Shown here: positions 9,477 to 19,589 of the stretch, piece after piece
Numbering within the stretch: position 1 is the first letter of the stretch
How the letters are laid out: every line of letters starts with the position of its first letter
NCBI GenBank assembly: GCA_030429975.1
Contig: JAUIGB010000001.1
Span: 108,190 to 172,189 of the forward strand
Reading direction: 5' to 3'
From: a bacterium
GTDB taxonomy: Bacteria > Patescibacteriota > Saccharimonadia > Saccharimonadales > Saccharimonadaceae
DNA length: 64,000 nt
The notes under the pieces: generated by a model
What the model was told of the DNA's origin: nothing
Database searches by the model: none
Seen by the model: the letters and a program-made list of their open reading frames with translations, nothing else
Program-made: the position numbers and the translations under genes

Positions 9477-11129
9477 CTACATCATTCCCATTCCAGGCAT
9501 GCCTCCACCCATTTGTGGAGACGCGGGTGTTTCTGGCTCTGGAATCTCCACTACCAGTGCGCCCATAGTGATAGCGGTCGCCGCGATCGATACGGCATTT
9601 TGGACAGCTTCACGGGTCACGCGAGTTGGGTCTATCACTCCAGCTTTTTTCACGTCGACTAGCTTCCCACTAGTGTCATTGACGTCTACGCCCATTCCAG
9701 CCTTTGCCGACTCCACCCCTGCCAGAAGTGCCTCGCTGTTGAGTCCGGCGTTGCTGGTTATGAGGGTAAAGGGTACGCGCAAAGCGGATTTTAGGATTTG
9801 CCTACCCGCGTTGATGCTATCAGAACCGTCGGCCTTGATAGATGCGGCCAAATTCACCAGAGTTACTCCACCACCAGGCACGATTCCCTCTGAAAGTGCA
9901 GCCTTGGTGGCGGCAACGGCATCGTCCACGCGAAACTTCTTTTCGTCGATTTCGGTTTCAGTAGCACCACCAACTTTTATTACGCCCACCTTGCCCGCGA
10001 GCGCGGCGGCGCGTTTTTCGTGTTGTTCCTTGTCATATTCACTACTAGCGTTTTCGGCCATTGATTGGATTTGAGCGATTCGTGATTTGACCGCGGATTG
10101 CTTGCCAGCACCTTCGATAATAGTCGTACTGTCTTTGCCTACGATAACTTTTCGCGCGCTACCAATCACATCCAGTTCGGCGGTTTCGAATGTCAGTCCA
10201 CTCTCGTCGCTAATCACGGTAGCTCCGGTCAAAACTGCCATATCCTCTAGAATCTCTTTGCGCCTGTCGCCAAACGACGGAGCTTTTACAGCCACGGTAT
10301 TGAGCATTCCTTTTAGCTTGTTCAATATAAGGATACTCATAGCCTCGCCTTCGACTTCATCGGCAACTAGTACGAGGTCTTTTTTACCTGCTGCGGCCAG
10401 CTTTTCGATTAGAGGCAAGAACTCAGATACATTACTGATCTTTTTGTCGGTCAACACGATAGCCGGCTTTTCATAAACAGCCTCTTGGCGACTCGTGTCC
10501 GTGACGAAGAACGGTGATGACCAACCACGATCCAAGTTAAAGCCTTCAACCACTTCTGCCTCTAGCTCTAATCCTTGACCCGCCTCGACGGTGATTATCG
10601 CGTCTTTGCCAACTTTTTGAATCATGCCGGCTATCTTGTCGCCGATCTCCTTGTCACCCGCGCTAATTGTTGCAACCTCCGCGACTCTCGCGGTCTTGCC
10701 AGTGATACTTTCGGATACCTTATCGAGTTGCTTTACTACCTCGGCACCTGCTGACTCGATACCTTTTCGCAGTTCCATAGGATTATGACCAGCGGCAATC
10801 ATGCGATTCGCTTGTTCTAATATGTTATACGTCAGCACGGTCACGGTCGTGGTACCGTCACCCGCTGCCTTATTCAGTTGCGTCGCTGCTTGTTTGATCA
10901 ATTCCGCGCCGGTTTTATAGCCGAGCGTTTCGTCGTCTTCCTCGGGTAAATCCACGGCGTCCGCGACAGTCACGCCGTCGTGCGTTACCGTAGGTCCACC
11001 GTATCCTTTCGCGATTACTACATTTCGGCCCTTTGGACCGTATGTTACCTTGACCGCGTCATAGAGCGCTTTTGCGCCACCAAGTACTCGTTCACGCGCG
11101 TCATCATCATAAAAAACTCTTTTTGCCAT
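9477..11129 (-). CDS. groEL: chaperonin GroEL (Hsp60)
   Basis: [43 protein letters not shown]-terminal [10 protein letters not shown]. Confidence 0.98.
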   Translation of the reverse strand: MAKRVFYDDDARERVLGGAKALYDAVKVTYGPKGRNVVIAKGYGGPTVTHDGVTVADAVDLPEEDDETLGYKTGAELIKQAATQLNKAAGDGTTTVTVLTYNILEQANRMIAAGHNPMELRKGIESAGAEVVKQLDKVSESITGKTARVAEVATISAGDKEIGDKIAGMIQKVGKDAIITVEAGQGLELEAEVVEGFNLDRGWSSPFFVTDTSRQEAVYEKPAIVLTDKKISNVSEFLPLIEKLAAAGKKDLVLVADEVEGEAMSILILNKLKGMLNTVAVKAPSFGDRRKEILEDMAVLTGATVISDESGLTFETAELDVIGSARKVIVGKDSTTIIEGAGKQSAVKSRIAQIQSMAENASSEYDKEQHEKRAAALAGKVGVIKVGGATETEIDEKKFRVDDAVAATKAALSEGIVPGGGVTLVNLAASIKADGSDSINAGRQILKSALRVPFTLITSNAGLNSEALLAGVESAKAGMGVDVNDTSGKLVDVKKAGVIDPTRVTREAVQNAVSIAATAITMGALVVEIPEPETPASPQMGGGMPGMGMM

Positions 11130-11140
11130 AGTGATTCCTC

Positions 11141-11404
11141 CTATACTGTCGCTAGTACGTCTTCTTCGTTAACAATCAAATATTCTACGCCGTCGATTTT
11201 TAATTCGGTCGTCGCGTATTCCCTAAACACAATCCGGTCGCCCTTTTTGACGAATCTTACATCTGGGCCGACAGCTTCGACCTTGGCAGAAACCGATTTT
11301 TCCTTCGCTGTGTCTGGTAGATATATACCGCTAGCGGTCTTTGTCTTTGCCTGTTCGCGAACAGCAACCACGCGCGCGGCAAGGGGTTTAATTGGCGTAC
11401 TCAT
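11141..11404 (-). CDS. groES: co-chaperonin GroES (Hsp10)
   Basis: IKPLAARVVAVREQAKTKTASGIYLPDTAKEKS; immediately upstream of groEL; SD GGAGG. Confidence 0.97.
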   Translation of the reverse strand: MSTPIKPLAARVVAVREQAKTKTASGIYLPDTAKEKSVSAKVEAVGPDVRFVKKGDRIVFREYATTELKIDGVEYLIVNEEDVLATV

Positions 11405-11462
11405 GTACGTGATCCTCCGTTTTTCGCATTAACTAATGTACTTTTTAGTTTAAACAAAAATA

Positions 11463-11489
11463 TTGGCACTTGCAATAGTAGAGTGCCAA
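11463..11489 (-). promoter_or_regulatory. CIRCE operator (HrcA-type) upstream of groES-groEL
   Basis: TTGGCACTT-N9-GAGTGCCAA, close to consensus TTAGCACTC-N9-GAGTGCTAA. Confidence 0.9.
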
Positions 11490-11505
11490 TTTGTATCTAT
11501 GCATC

Positions 11506-11534
11506 TTGACTTTTTATTATGTTTATGCTAAAGT
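11506..11534 (+). promoter_or_regulatory. sigma70-type promoter for 11562 gene
   Basis: TTGACT-17 nt-TAAAGT. Confidence 0.6.
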
Positions 11535-11561
11535 GATAGAGAGTAAGTTAATAAAACAAAA

Positions 11562-12482
11562 ATGCCAGGATACAGAGATAAAAGCCCTAGAAACGGCGAA
11601 CGGAATAACCAACTACGCTTCGTAGACGCAGCGAGCAAGACCTTTTCTGATATAAAGACAAAGATGCACATGTCGCGACGCGCCTCTTCCGACATGGCTC
11701 CCAATAATCATAATGGTCAGTTCGACCGCCACGAACACGCACGTGCAGCCGGAGAATACGCAGACGGCATAGATATAAAAGACCCCCGTATGATACCAGC
11801 CATGCTGATGTCGCGCCTGCCAGATTACGCGCACGCCTTGATGACTCTGCCCGACAAACGAGACCATCGTCATAGAAAGCGATTCATCAGCAAAGAAGTA
11901 CGCGAACAAGAAGTCGAAAAGACCATTGCCTATAACGACGTACTTCGCGATATTATCGATAATCACCCTCATATCCAGGAAAAGACCTTGGTACGTATGG
12001 CTTCTGCCTGCATGATGCGTATGGGGTTCGATGACCATGAACGCGAATTAGTTATCGATCGTACAAGGGGTGACCTAAAAGGTATGCGTCACGAACTAGC
12101 CGTAGAAACTGCATTAATATTCTTGCCCGAAGGCTTTGAAATCGTCGAAACCGACGACGGAGATGACGCGGAAGGCGCTGACTTCAAGGTTCGTTGCCCA
12201 AATGGCGTAGTCGTATCCATCGACGTAAAGGCCACTCCTCGACTAGAAGACGAAGCTACAGAGAGACGAATCAACTGGGCCTCGTCACATGGTCGCAAAA
12301 TTCCAAAAAACGAAATTATTATGTACTCGGGCTTTGAGTTGAGCGACTTTGACGAGAACAACAACCCTTGGCGACCCACGCAGAACTCAATAGACCGTGT
12401 ACTGCCCTATATAGAACGAAGGTTGTTAGAAGCATCTGGCGACCATTCTACTCCAGTTAATAGTCTTGCTCAACAGTATTAA
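11562..12482 (+). CDS. hypothetical protein with possible PD-(D/E)XK nuclease-like C-terminal domain
   Basis: 306-aa ORF; HELAVETALIF...EGADFKVRCPNGVVVSIDVKATP pattern. Confidence 0.65.
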   Translation: MPGYRDKSPRNGERNNQLRFVDAASKTFSDIKTKMHMSRRASSDMAPNNHNGQFDRHEHARAAGEYADGIDIKDPRMIPAMLMSRLPDYAHALMTLPDKRDHRHRKRFISKEVREQEVEKTIAYNDVLRDIIDNHPHIQEKTLVRMASACMMRMGFDDHERELVIDRTRGDLKGMRHELAVETALIFLPEGFEIVETDDGDDAEGADFKVRCPNGVVVSIDVKATPRLEDEATERRINWASSHGRKIPKNEIIMYSGFELSDFDENNNPWRPTQNSIDRVLPYIERRLLEASGDHSTPVNSLAQQY

Positions 12483-12513
12483 TTGTGGTATAATACCGCC
12501 CTAGGAATTAGTG

Positions 12514-12822
12514 ATGGCTGAGTATATCGTTGCTACAGATAACACCGAGCGGCTCGAACGAGAGTTGTTTGCTGGTATTCTATCTGCCGTCGCTCTAGAT
12601 TTAACCTTATCAAATGGCAATGGGAGCAGACACGTCTGGTTTTTGCCTGACGACGTATCTAGAATACCCGGGTCTGAGGGTGACGAAACGAAACACGAGA
12701 TACGCTACCTTGGCCAGGCGTGGGAATCCGAAAATAAAGACGACGTTCATCCAGACGACGTATCACCTGCCTATGTAGAGTCAGAAGGCTCTATGTTAGT
12801 TTTTCACACCGACGAGATTTAA
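12514..12822 (+). CDS. hypothetical acidic protein
   Basis: ~102-aa ORF with TATAAT and TAGGA SD-like sequence upstream. Confidence 0.6.
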   Translation: MAEYIVATDNTERLERELFAGILSAVALDLTLSNGNGSRHVWFLPDDVSRIPGSEGDETKHEIRYLGQAWESENKDDVHPDDVSPAYVESEGSMLVFHTDEI

Positions 12823-13256
12823 TCGCGAGTTACTATCTTACCCTTTTCACGGGCAGGTATCATCTGACCGGCGTCCACTAACTGGCTAACTTCCGTCAGT
12901 CCGTTTTTGTCTGTAATCTCTGCCCCGTTCGCATCAAACAAAGAAATAACTTCAACGTCGTAGGCCTGATCATGCGCGACCATTGCGCCACCAACTATTT
13001 TTTCATCAACTAGTGCGCTAGCTATATCGTCTTTCTTGCCTTCACCAGCGTCCACGACGTCACGCCCCATTAGTAACAGGCCTTCTATGAATGAGTTGTA
13101 TATATCCATGTTGACCGATGTGTTTTTATAAACGATTACTGGGCCCGGATCTGGTAACCATTCCGAGAAGGCCTTGCCCGCGTTCCAGGCATGCTCTTTG
13201 GTGAGAGTATCGCCCGCCCTGCCCCGTATATCGTATGCCGAAAAAACCGTGCTCAT
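12819..13256 (-). CDS. stand-alone phosphomannomutase/phosphoglucomutase N-terminal-domain-like protein lacking the phosphoserine motif
   Basis: STVFSAYDIRGRAGDTLTKEHAWNAGKAFSEWL...FIEGLLLMGRDVVDAG; TASHNP replaced by GGAMVAHDQAYD. Confidence 0.7.
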   Translation of the reverse strand: MSTVFSAYDIRGRAGDTLTKEHAWNAGKAFSEWLPDPGPVIVYKNTSVNMDIYNSFIEGLLLMGRDVVDAGEGKKDDIASALVDEKIVGGAMVAHDQAYDVEVISLFDANGAEITDKNGLTEVSQLVDAGQMIPAREKGKIVTRD

Positions 13257-13263
13257 ACGTACC

Positions 13264-14319
13264 TTATTTTTCCGGTCTCTCTCGAGTGAATACTAGATCC
13301 TTGGTCTGGAAGTCCGTACCAACAATCGTGATTGGATCATAGCTACTATAGTACGAGTTGTCACGGTATTGAATTCTATGTTCCTTGCCCCCAGACGGCA
13401 TGATTACTGGTTGCAAACCAACAACAAGCTTGTCTAGTTGCACGACGTCTCGGCCGTTGCGTAGGTCCCTGTTTACAACGCCAACTGATACGAATCTATC
13501 GGAGAGTTTTGATATAGAGAGCATGTCGCCATTGCCCTTCCTATAGTGAAGTCTTTCTTGTTCTGGTGTTTCACATACCCAGCCCAGCCCATCGTTCGCG
13601 TCTTTGGTCCAGACAAAGACCAGGGTTTTCTTTTCGCCCTTTTTGGTTTCGCAATGCAACAAAAGCTTGTCACCGACCTCTATGAGTTTTTTGACGCTTG
13701 CAGACGCCAGATCTAGCTCCTTGTCAAAGGCAAACTTCACGTCTAGTAGGTTTAATTCTAGTTGCCGTTCCGCCTCAGCATTGACAACCTCTTGTTCTCT
13801 GTCACTAATTTGATTGCTTATTACACCCATAGCACGAGCACCGATTTCGCGACGAGCGCTATCACGCGCCTTCAATGCCTCATCGGGATTAGTTTCGATT
13901 TTTTGTCGCACCTCGTCCATGATGTCGGCGCCTTCGTGATGCTCGACTTCTACTAAAACACGCTTGTATATCTCGGACTGAAGCCTCTTCTCTTTATTAG
14001 CTCTGGACTCTTCACGCAATTCGTTAATAACATCAACAAACAAGTCGATGTATGGCTCCATGCCTTCTTCGATGAGTCGTTCCTGTACCTCTGCGATAGC
14101 GATGTCATCAACATCACCAAACTCATACTTAAAAGTTTCGGGATCTGGAGCACTGCCATCATCAGGATACTTTGCCCTGATTAAATCCCTTACTCGGTCA
14201 TGAATCTCTTTAGCAAGCCACAAGTACGAACGATACTGTTCGTATTCACGTAATTCATCCCTTAAACGGTCCTCTCTACGCTGTTGGTCAACTTGTTCTT
14301 GTTTTGATATTCGTGGCAT
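13264..14319 (-). CDS. hypothetical coiled/charged protein
   Basis: 351-aa ORF; promoter TTTACA-17-TACAAT upstream on - strand. Confidence 0.7.
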   Translation of the reverse strand: MPRISKQEQVDQQRREDRLRDELREYEQYRSYLWLAKEIHDRVRDLIRAKYPDDGSAPDPETFKYEFGDVDDIAIAEVQERLIEEGMEPYIDLFVDVINELREESRANKEKRLQSEIYKRVLVEVEHHEGADIMDEVRQKIETNPDEALKARDSARREIGARAMGVISNQISDREQEVVNAEAERQLELNLLDVKFAFDKELDLASASVKKLIEVGDKLLLHCETKKGEKKTLVFVWTKDANDGLGWVCETPEQERLHYRKGNGDMLSISKLSDRFVSVGVVNRDLRNGRDVVQLDKLVVGLQPVIMPSGGKEHRIQYRDNSYYSSYDPITIVGTDFQTKDLVFTRERPEK

Positions 14320-14391
14320 TTATACTTTTATTGTATCACACTTGTGCTTATTTGTAAAGTATATGCTCATGCTTGGTGTTATACTGTTGCT

Positions 14392-15435
14392 ATGACTCTT
14401 CGTTTTGCGACTGATAGCGAAATAGCCGAATGGGACACGCATGTCCTGACAAACCCCGACCACGGTAACGTTTTTCAGGGAGATCTATTCGCTGAACAGA
14501 AAAAACTGGGTAGCTGGAGACCGATCTATCTAATGGCCGACAAGCTCGCCTTACTTGTCCTGCAAAAGCATGTAATCGGACTGGGAAATATGTGGTACAT
14601 ACCTAAAGGTCCGGGAATAGATACACCCAGACACCTGACTCGTGTTCTGCAAGATTTGCGTGAATTCGCCAGCAAACAAAATGTTTTTGTCGTAAAAATC
14701 GAGCCAGAACTGCCAAAAACAGAGGAAAATACAAAGTCACTGACCGAGGACGGATTATTGCACGTACGGCCAATTCAGCCAATGAACTCGACGATTTTGC
14801 TAGACCTAAGGCCAGAACTAGATGACATATTATCAGGACTTAACCAAAAGGGCCGTCACGCCATCAACCGAGCCGAGCGCGATGGTGCAACCGTAAAACG
14901 GGTAGAGACCGACGACGAAAACTGTCGCTTGTTTTACGAAATGTTCTCTACGACGGCCAGGGCGCAAGGTTTCGTAATACGACCGTTTGAGTATTATGCC
15001 AAGTTTTGGCGTAGATATGCCGACGCCGATATGGGGCAAATGTTCTTTACGTATAATGGCGACAACTTGATAGCCTGCGGATTCGCCATGGTATTCGGCG
15101 AAAAAAGCCTCTACAAGGACGCTGCTAGTATCCGTGACGGCTCTGTTTACGGCGCGGGGCATTTGATGCAATGGGAAATTATTAAATGGGCCCGAGAACA
15201 AGGATCCAAGATACATGACCTAGGTGGGGCACCCCCTAGCGACAAAGCACTCGACAAAAACCACCCACACTATGGAATTGGACGATTCAAAACCAGTTTT
15301 AACAAAGAAATTACCGACTGGGTAGGCGCGTATGACATGCCTATCAAATCAACGCAGTACGGTATATGGCAGAAGTTTGGCGAACGTCTTGTTAAACGAT
15401 TTTGGTGGAAAAAACACGGCGAATCTTGGTATTAA
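14392..15435 (+). CDS. FemA/FemB-like (FemX) peptidyltransferase-family protein
   Basis: GLNQKGRHAINRAERDGATV ... IHDLGGAPPS..HPHYGIGRFKTSFN; TATACT-6 nt-ATG upstream. Confidence 0.88.
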   Translation: MTLRFATDSEIAEWDTHVLTNPDHGNVFQGDLFAEQKKLGSWRPIYLMADKLALLVLQKHVIGLGNMWYIPKGPGIDTPRHLTRVLQDLREFASKQNVFVVKIEPELPKTEENTKSLTEDGLLHVRPIQPMNSTILLDLRPELDDILSGLNQKGRHAINRAERDGATVKRVETDDENCRLFYEMFSTTARAQGFVIRPFEYYAKFWRRYADADMGQMFFTYNGDNLIACGFAMVFGEKSLYKDAASIRDGSVYGAGHLMQWEIIKWAREQGSKIHDLGGAPPSDKALDKNHPHYGIGRFKTSFNKEITDWVGAYDMPIKSTQYGIWQKFGERLVKRFWWKKHGESWY

Positions 15436-15445
15436 TCCGGCATTT

Positions 15446-17467
15446 CTAGGTTTTTATGTGTGCGCCGGGTACGCCAGGCACGTTTTTAACTGACGTTTTC
15501 GGCTGTTCACTGGACAGTGGAAACGTGAAATGGAACACCGTACCCTTGCCGTGTTCGGACTCGAACCATAGCTTGCCACCCATTCCCTCTATAAACTTTT
15601 TCGTGATAAACATACCTAGGCCAGTTCCCGGTATCTTGGCACGATCGTCGCCTTCCACGCGGAAGAATTTTTGGAACATCTTTGCTTTTTGGTCGTCGGG
15701 TATCCCAAGCCCCGTGTCTTGAACATTAATCTGTACATGATCACCGCTTAGCTCTTGGGTAATTATCAACCTACCCTGTGGGCGGTTGTATTTGATGCCG
15801 TTTGATATAAAGTTGGTCAAAACTATTTCTAGTTTTGTTTTGTCCGCGGTCACGGTAATAGGATCGTCAGGAGGCTGATATTCTATGGTAATTCCTTTTT
15901 CGTTGGCTGGCGTACGTTGGACTTCTATCATTTCCTTTATCTCGGCGACTAAGTCTATCGGTTCTAGATCAAACCTCGAGCTACCTGATTCTAGCCGTGC
16001 GATGTCCAACAGCTCGTTGACTAGTTCGCGTAGGCGCACGGTTCCTTTGTATGCCTGAGTAGACAACTTGCGAGCAGTCTCGTCGATAGCGCCCATGCCG
16101 TCATCCAACATCATGGACAGATTGCCAATGATGGCGGTTATGGGCGCCTTTATTTCGTGAGTAGCAACACTAATAAATTCCTTGTTCTTTTGGTCTATGG
16201 CTTTTTCGGCCTCTTGAATTTTGCCTGCCATTTTGTTCATTGTTTCTGCTAGTTGCGCGAATTCTTTGTCGCTCATTTTGGCCGAATCTATACGATGGTC
16301 TAGGCCACCGGCCGAGAATATAACTGCTCCACCGACTAGCCCCATAATGCTGCCAATCGTTCGCCTAATAAACAATGACCCCGCCCATATAAAAATCACC
16401 AGCAGTAGACCAGCTACGAATACGACTAATAACTGGGTATTTGCCAGCGTTTCTAAAGCTATCGCGGCTGGGGACGAAGCAATAACGAACCAACCGGTGT
16501 TTCCCACGGGCTCGGACGTAGCCAGATAGTTAATTTTGGCACTGGAAAAGTCGCCGTTTCCGGAATCCTGGGACGCTTCTAGCGCCGATACGTACAGCGT
16601 TTCATCCTGCAGTTTTGGATAGCTGGTTTTACTGTTGCTATCCGCGACAACCACGTAGGCTTTGCTGTTATCTATCGGCGCGGACTTCCACGAAGGATAC
16701 AAAAAGTTCGCGTTGTCCAAATTGTATGACGCCAACACCGCGCCCTCTTTTATTGGATATGCGAATATCATTTGCCTACTATTGCCGTCGTTCGCCGCCA
16801 ACGCCTCTACAGGTTCATCCAAAGCCCTGCTGGCAACGTTTTCGACATACTCCGCATAGGCTGGATCCGGCGTCACGCCGTTTTCCGCGCGACTAATTAT
16901 TCCACGCTCGGTATCCGTAATGAGTATCTGTGACGTTTCGGGGAAGTATTTTACGAACTCGCGCACGCGCTTGTTAATATCATCCTGTTCCTCGATTAGT
17001 AATTCGTCCGTTCGCTCCGTATAGGCAGTATTTATAGCGGCCTGCAGGTTGGTGTCGTTTTGTAGCGCCACCGCGAACTGAGCATAGAATGGCTTGCATG
17101 AATCGCCCGGTGCTTCCGTGAAATTATTGCTTGTTTCGACATGTTTTCGACAGGCTTTATAATCTTTTTCCAGTTCTTTGCGGATTTCTAGCTGTTCTTT
17201 TTTGATCTCAAACAGTTCTACTCCCGTGTTTTTCAGAATTGTTTGACGCAAAGCGAACTCGCGATCAAACTTTGCAGCGGTGGCGGCCGCTACACGTTGC
17301 AAATTGGATATCTCACCGTCACGCACCGCGGCGGACAGCAAAACGAACCCTGCAATACTAATGATGAGTAGCGTCAAAAACGGAGGCACCAAAACACGAA
17401 ACAAAAAACGTGACTGTAAACTACCTCTCTTCAAACTCTCTGGTTTTTTTATTCTAGGAAACTTCAT
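15446..17467 (-). CDS. sensor histidine kinase with extracellular sensor region and HAMP-like linker
   Basis: ATHEIKAPITAIIGNLSMMLDD H-box; VLTNFISNGIKYN N-box; DTGLGIPDDQKAKMFQKFFR; GTGLGMFITKKFIEGMGG. Confidence 0.93.
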   Translation of the reverse strand: MKFPRIKKPESLKRGSLQSRFLFRVLVPPFLTLLIISIAGFVLLSAAVRDGEISNLQRVAAATAAKFDREFALRQTILKNTGVELFEIKKEQLEIRKELEKDYKACRKHVETSNNFTEAPGDSCKPFYAQFAVALQNDTNLQAAINTAYTERTDELLIEEQDDINKRVREFVKYFPETSQILITDTERGIISRAENGVTPDPAYAEYVENVASRALDEPVEALAANDGNSRQMIFAYPIKEGAVLASYNLDNANFLYPSWKSAPIDNSKAYVVVADSNSKTSYPKLQDETLYVSALEASQDSGNGDFSSAKINYLATSEPVGNTGWFVIASSPAAIALETLANTQLLVVFVAGLLLVIFIWAGSLFIRRTIGSIMGLVGGAVIFSAGGLDHRIDSAKMSDKEFAQLAETMNKMAGKIQEAEKAIDQKNKEFISVATHEIKAPITAIIGNLSMMLDDGMGAIDETARKLSTQAYKGTVRLRELVNELLDIARLESGSSRFDLEPIDLVAEIKEMIEVQRTPANEKGITIEYQPPDDPITVTADKTKLEIVLTNFISNGIKYNRPQGRLIITQELSGDHVQINVQDTGLGIPDDQKAKMFQKFFRVEGDDRAKIPGTGLGMFITKKFIEGMGGKLWFESEHGKGTVFHFTFPLSSEQPKTSVKNVPGVPGAHIKT

Positions 17468-17472
17468 GTCGT

Positions 17473-18237
17473 TTAAAAGCAGGAGTGGTTAAAGTTGATT
17501 GTTTTCTGCTTTTCCTGTGGGCTCAGAATCTCTATCCTCACCCAACGCCCATCATCGCTTGAACCGCCTATAGTCCAGGGGTGCGACACCGTCTTTGAAT
17601 CATCGTTAGCACCAAAGTTGATTTGTTTTGATTCCTGTGGAGGCCCCGTGTCGCGAACCCACCTGTAAGTTACGCTGCCCGGAGAATTTTCCACGTCTAT
17701 GTCCGCATAAAATGCGTAGTCTCTGTAGCAACCTCCTATACCCAATAACCCCCTGGGAATTGGAGAGGACTGCGTATAATTAGTAAATCCTATAATAGCC
17801 GTGAACGGTGGTGGATCAGCTGGCTCTTGATCGCCCCCACCGCCTGCGTCAGGGTTGTTTCCTCCACCATTTCCTCCACTAGGAGCGCCCCCAGCTCCGC
17901 CCCCACTATTCTTGTTGTCACCGTTATTGGCTTTTTTACTGTCGGCATTTGTACCACTATTGCTCGCAACCTTGTCATCGTCATCGTTCTTGCTCTCTAC
18001 CACCTTCTGAACCTCTATGACACCGGTATTGTCCTGCGAGGCAACCAGTTCGTTTTGTTCAGAAGTTATCAGCGGGTTCAATTTGGTCAGATCACGCAAA
18101 CTAGATACGTCACTATACCTTGTTAACAGCAAGACGCATAGGATTAATACCAGCAAACCCGTAGCCGACATGGCTATCGAGTATTCTCTCGCGAGTCTTT
18201 TTATCGTTCGTACTTTGTCATCCACCCTAACAGTCAC
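17473..18237 (-). CDS. hypothetical membrane-anchored protein with Gly/Asn-rich linker
   Basis: 254-aa ORF; N-terminal TM; GGGAGGAPSGGNGGGNNPDAGGGG linker. Confidence 0.7.
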   Translation of the reverse strand: MTVRVDDKVRTIKRLAREYSIAMSATGLLVLILCVLLLTRYSDVSSLRDLTKLNPLITSEQNELVASQDNTGVIEVQKVVESKNDDDDKVASNSGTNADSKKANNGDNKNSGGGAGGAPSGGNGGGNNPDAGGGGDQEPADPPPFTAIIGFTNYTQSSPIPRGLLGIGGCYRDYAFYADIDVENSPGSVTYRWVRDTGPPQESKQINFGANDDSKTVSHPWTIGGSSDDGRWVRIEILSPQEKQKTINFNHSCF

Positions 18238-18240
18238 CTA

Positions 18241-19524
18241 TTATTTCAACAGCTCACGCACCACGTCGGCATCGTTCCACGGCTCTTTGTTTCCATTGAT
18301 AATACGGAATTTTTCGTGACCCATGCCCGTGATCAGTACCATGTCACCCTTTTTCGCGGCATCAAGTCCTTTTTTGATCGCTTCACGACGGTCGGCTATT
18401 TCAGTTGTTTTTCCGCCGCCCCTGACGTTTTCGATACCAGCCATGATTTCGGCGCGAATTTTATCCGGATCCTCGTTGTAGCTTTCTTCGTCCGTCAAAA
18501 ATATTCGGTCTGCCATTTTGGCGGCTATTTCACCCATGATTGGACGTTTGGCTTTATCACGATCACCGCAGGCCCCAAATACCAGAATGACTCTATTTTT
18601 AGTAATATCCTGGGCCGCTTTTAGAAACTTCTCTAGTCCGTCTGGGGTGTGTGCGTAGTCCACGATAACATCAAAGTCCCTGCCCGTCTCGACCCGTTCG
18701 AAGCGTCCCGGAACACCTTCTAAGTTGGCAACGCCTTCGATGATGTCGTTTACCTTCAAGCCGAGCAGGTAGGCAGTGGCAGTAGCGGCTGTCATGTTAT
18801 AAACGTTGAATTCCCCTGGCAGGGCCGTGGCTAGATTTATCGTTGTCTGATGATCGATGACTACCCGCGCTTCACTTCCCTTGCGATAGAGTTTCGTGTG
18901 GACTATCTTTGCTTCTGCTTCGTTGTCTTTGCCGTAAGTAATCTTTTGTGCGCCCGCATAGAACTGGTTGAAATATTCATACCATTCATCATCACGGTTT
19001 AATACGATAAATTCCGGCTCGCCCTCGAACAGTTTTCCCTTGGCCGCGGCGTAATTGTCCATGGTTTTGTGATAGTCCAAATGATCCTGCGTAAGGTTGG
19101 TCATCACGGCGGCTTTTATTGGCACGCCGTCTAGCTTGTGTTGGTGTAATGCATGGCTAGTAACCTCTAGTAGCGTATAGTCTACCTTTGCCCTTTTGGC
19201 ATCTCGGAAAAACCTTTGCATTTCAGCTGTTAAAGCTACTGTCGCGTTCAGGTCATTAATCTTACTTTTGCCATTTATCTCTATGACAGCCGTAGTAAAC
19301 ATCGCTGTTTTGTATCCGGCTTCTTTTAGGATTTCATTCAAATAGCAAATCGTGGTTGTTTTGCCGTTTGTACCAGTAACCGCAATCACTTGTAAATTTT
19401 TGGCAGGATTGCCGTAACGTGCGCGCACCAGTCGTACCCTACCCTTACGATAACCCTCTTCTAGCCGTCGTACTGGCCCTTTTGGAAGGGCCTTTCTGGC
19501 CACACTCACCAGTAATTTCTTCAT
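18241..19524 (-). CDS. murE: UDP-N-acetylmuramyl peptide ligase (MurE-like)
   Basis: VTGTNGKTTTICYLNEIL; TNLTQDHLDYHKTMDNYAAAKGKLF; DYAHTPDGLEKFL; FGACGDRDKAKRPIMGEIA. Confidence 0.93.
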   Translation of the reverse strand: MKKLLVSVARKALPKGPVRRLEEGYRKGRVRLVRARYGNPAKNLQVIAVTGTNGKTTTICYLNEILKEAGYKTAMFTTAVIEINGKSKINDLNATVALTAEMQRFFRDAKRAKVDYTLLEVTSHALHQHKLDGVPIKAAVMTNLTQDHLDYHKTMDNYAAAKGKLFEGEPEFIVLNRDDEWYEYFNQFYAGAQKITYGKDNEAEAKIVHTKLYRKGSEARVVIDHQTTINLATALPGEFNVYNMTAATATAYLLGLKVNDIIEGVANLEGVPGRFERVETGRDFDVIVDYAHTPDGLEKFLKAAQDITKNRVILVFGACGDRDKAKRPIMGEIAAKMADRIFLTDEESYNEDPDKIRAEIMAGIENVRGGGKTTEIADRREAIKKGLDAAKKGDMVLITGMGHEKFRIINGNKEPWNDADVVRELLK

Positions 19525-19589
19525 GCATTTATTTTAACATTCGCTGGTCTGTTTAACCACTAGAAATACTGCGTGATACGATGGTTACC

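Noticed and set aside
9466-10476. + strand ORFs antisense to groEL
   Set aside because: groEL is unambiguous; these are shadow ORFs from codon bias
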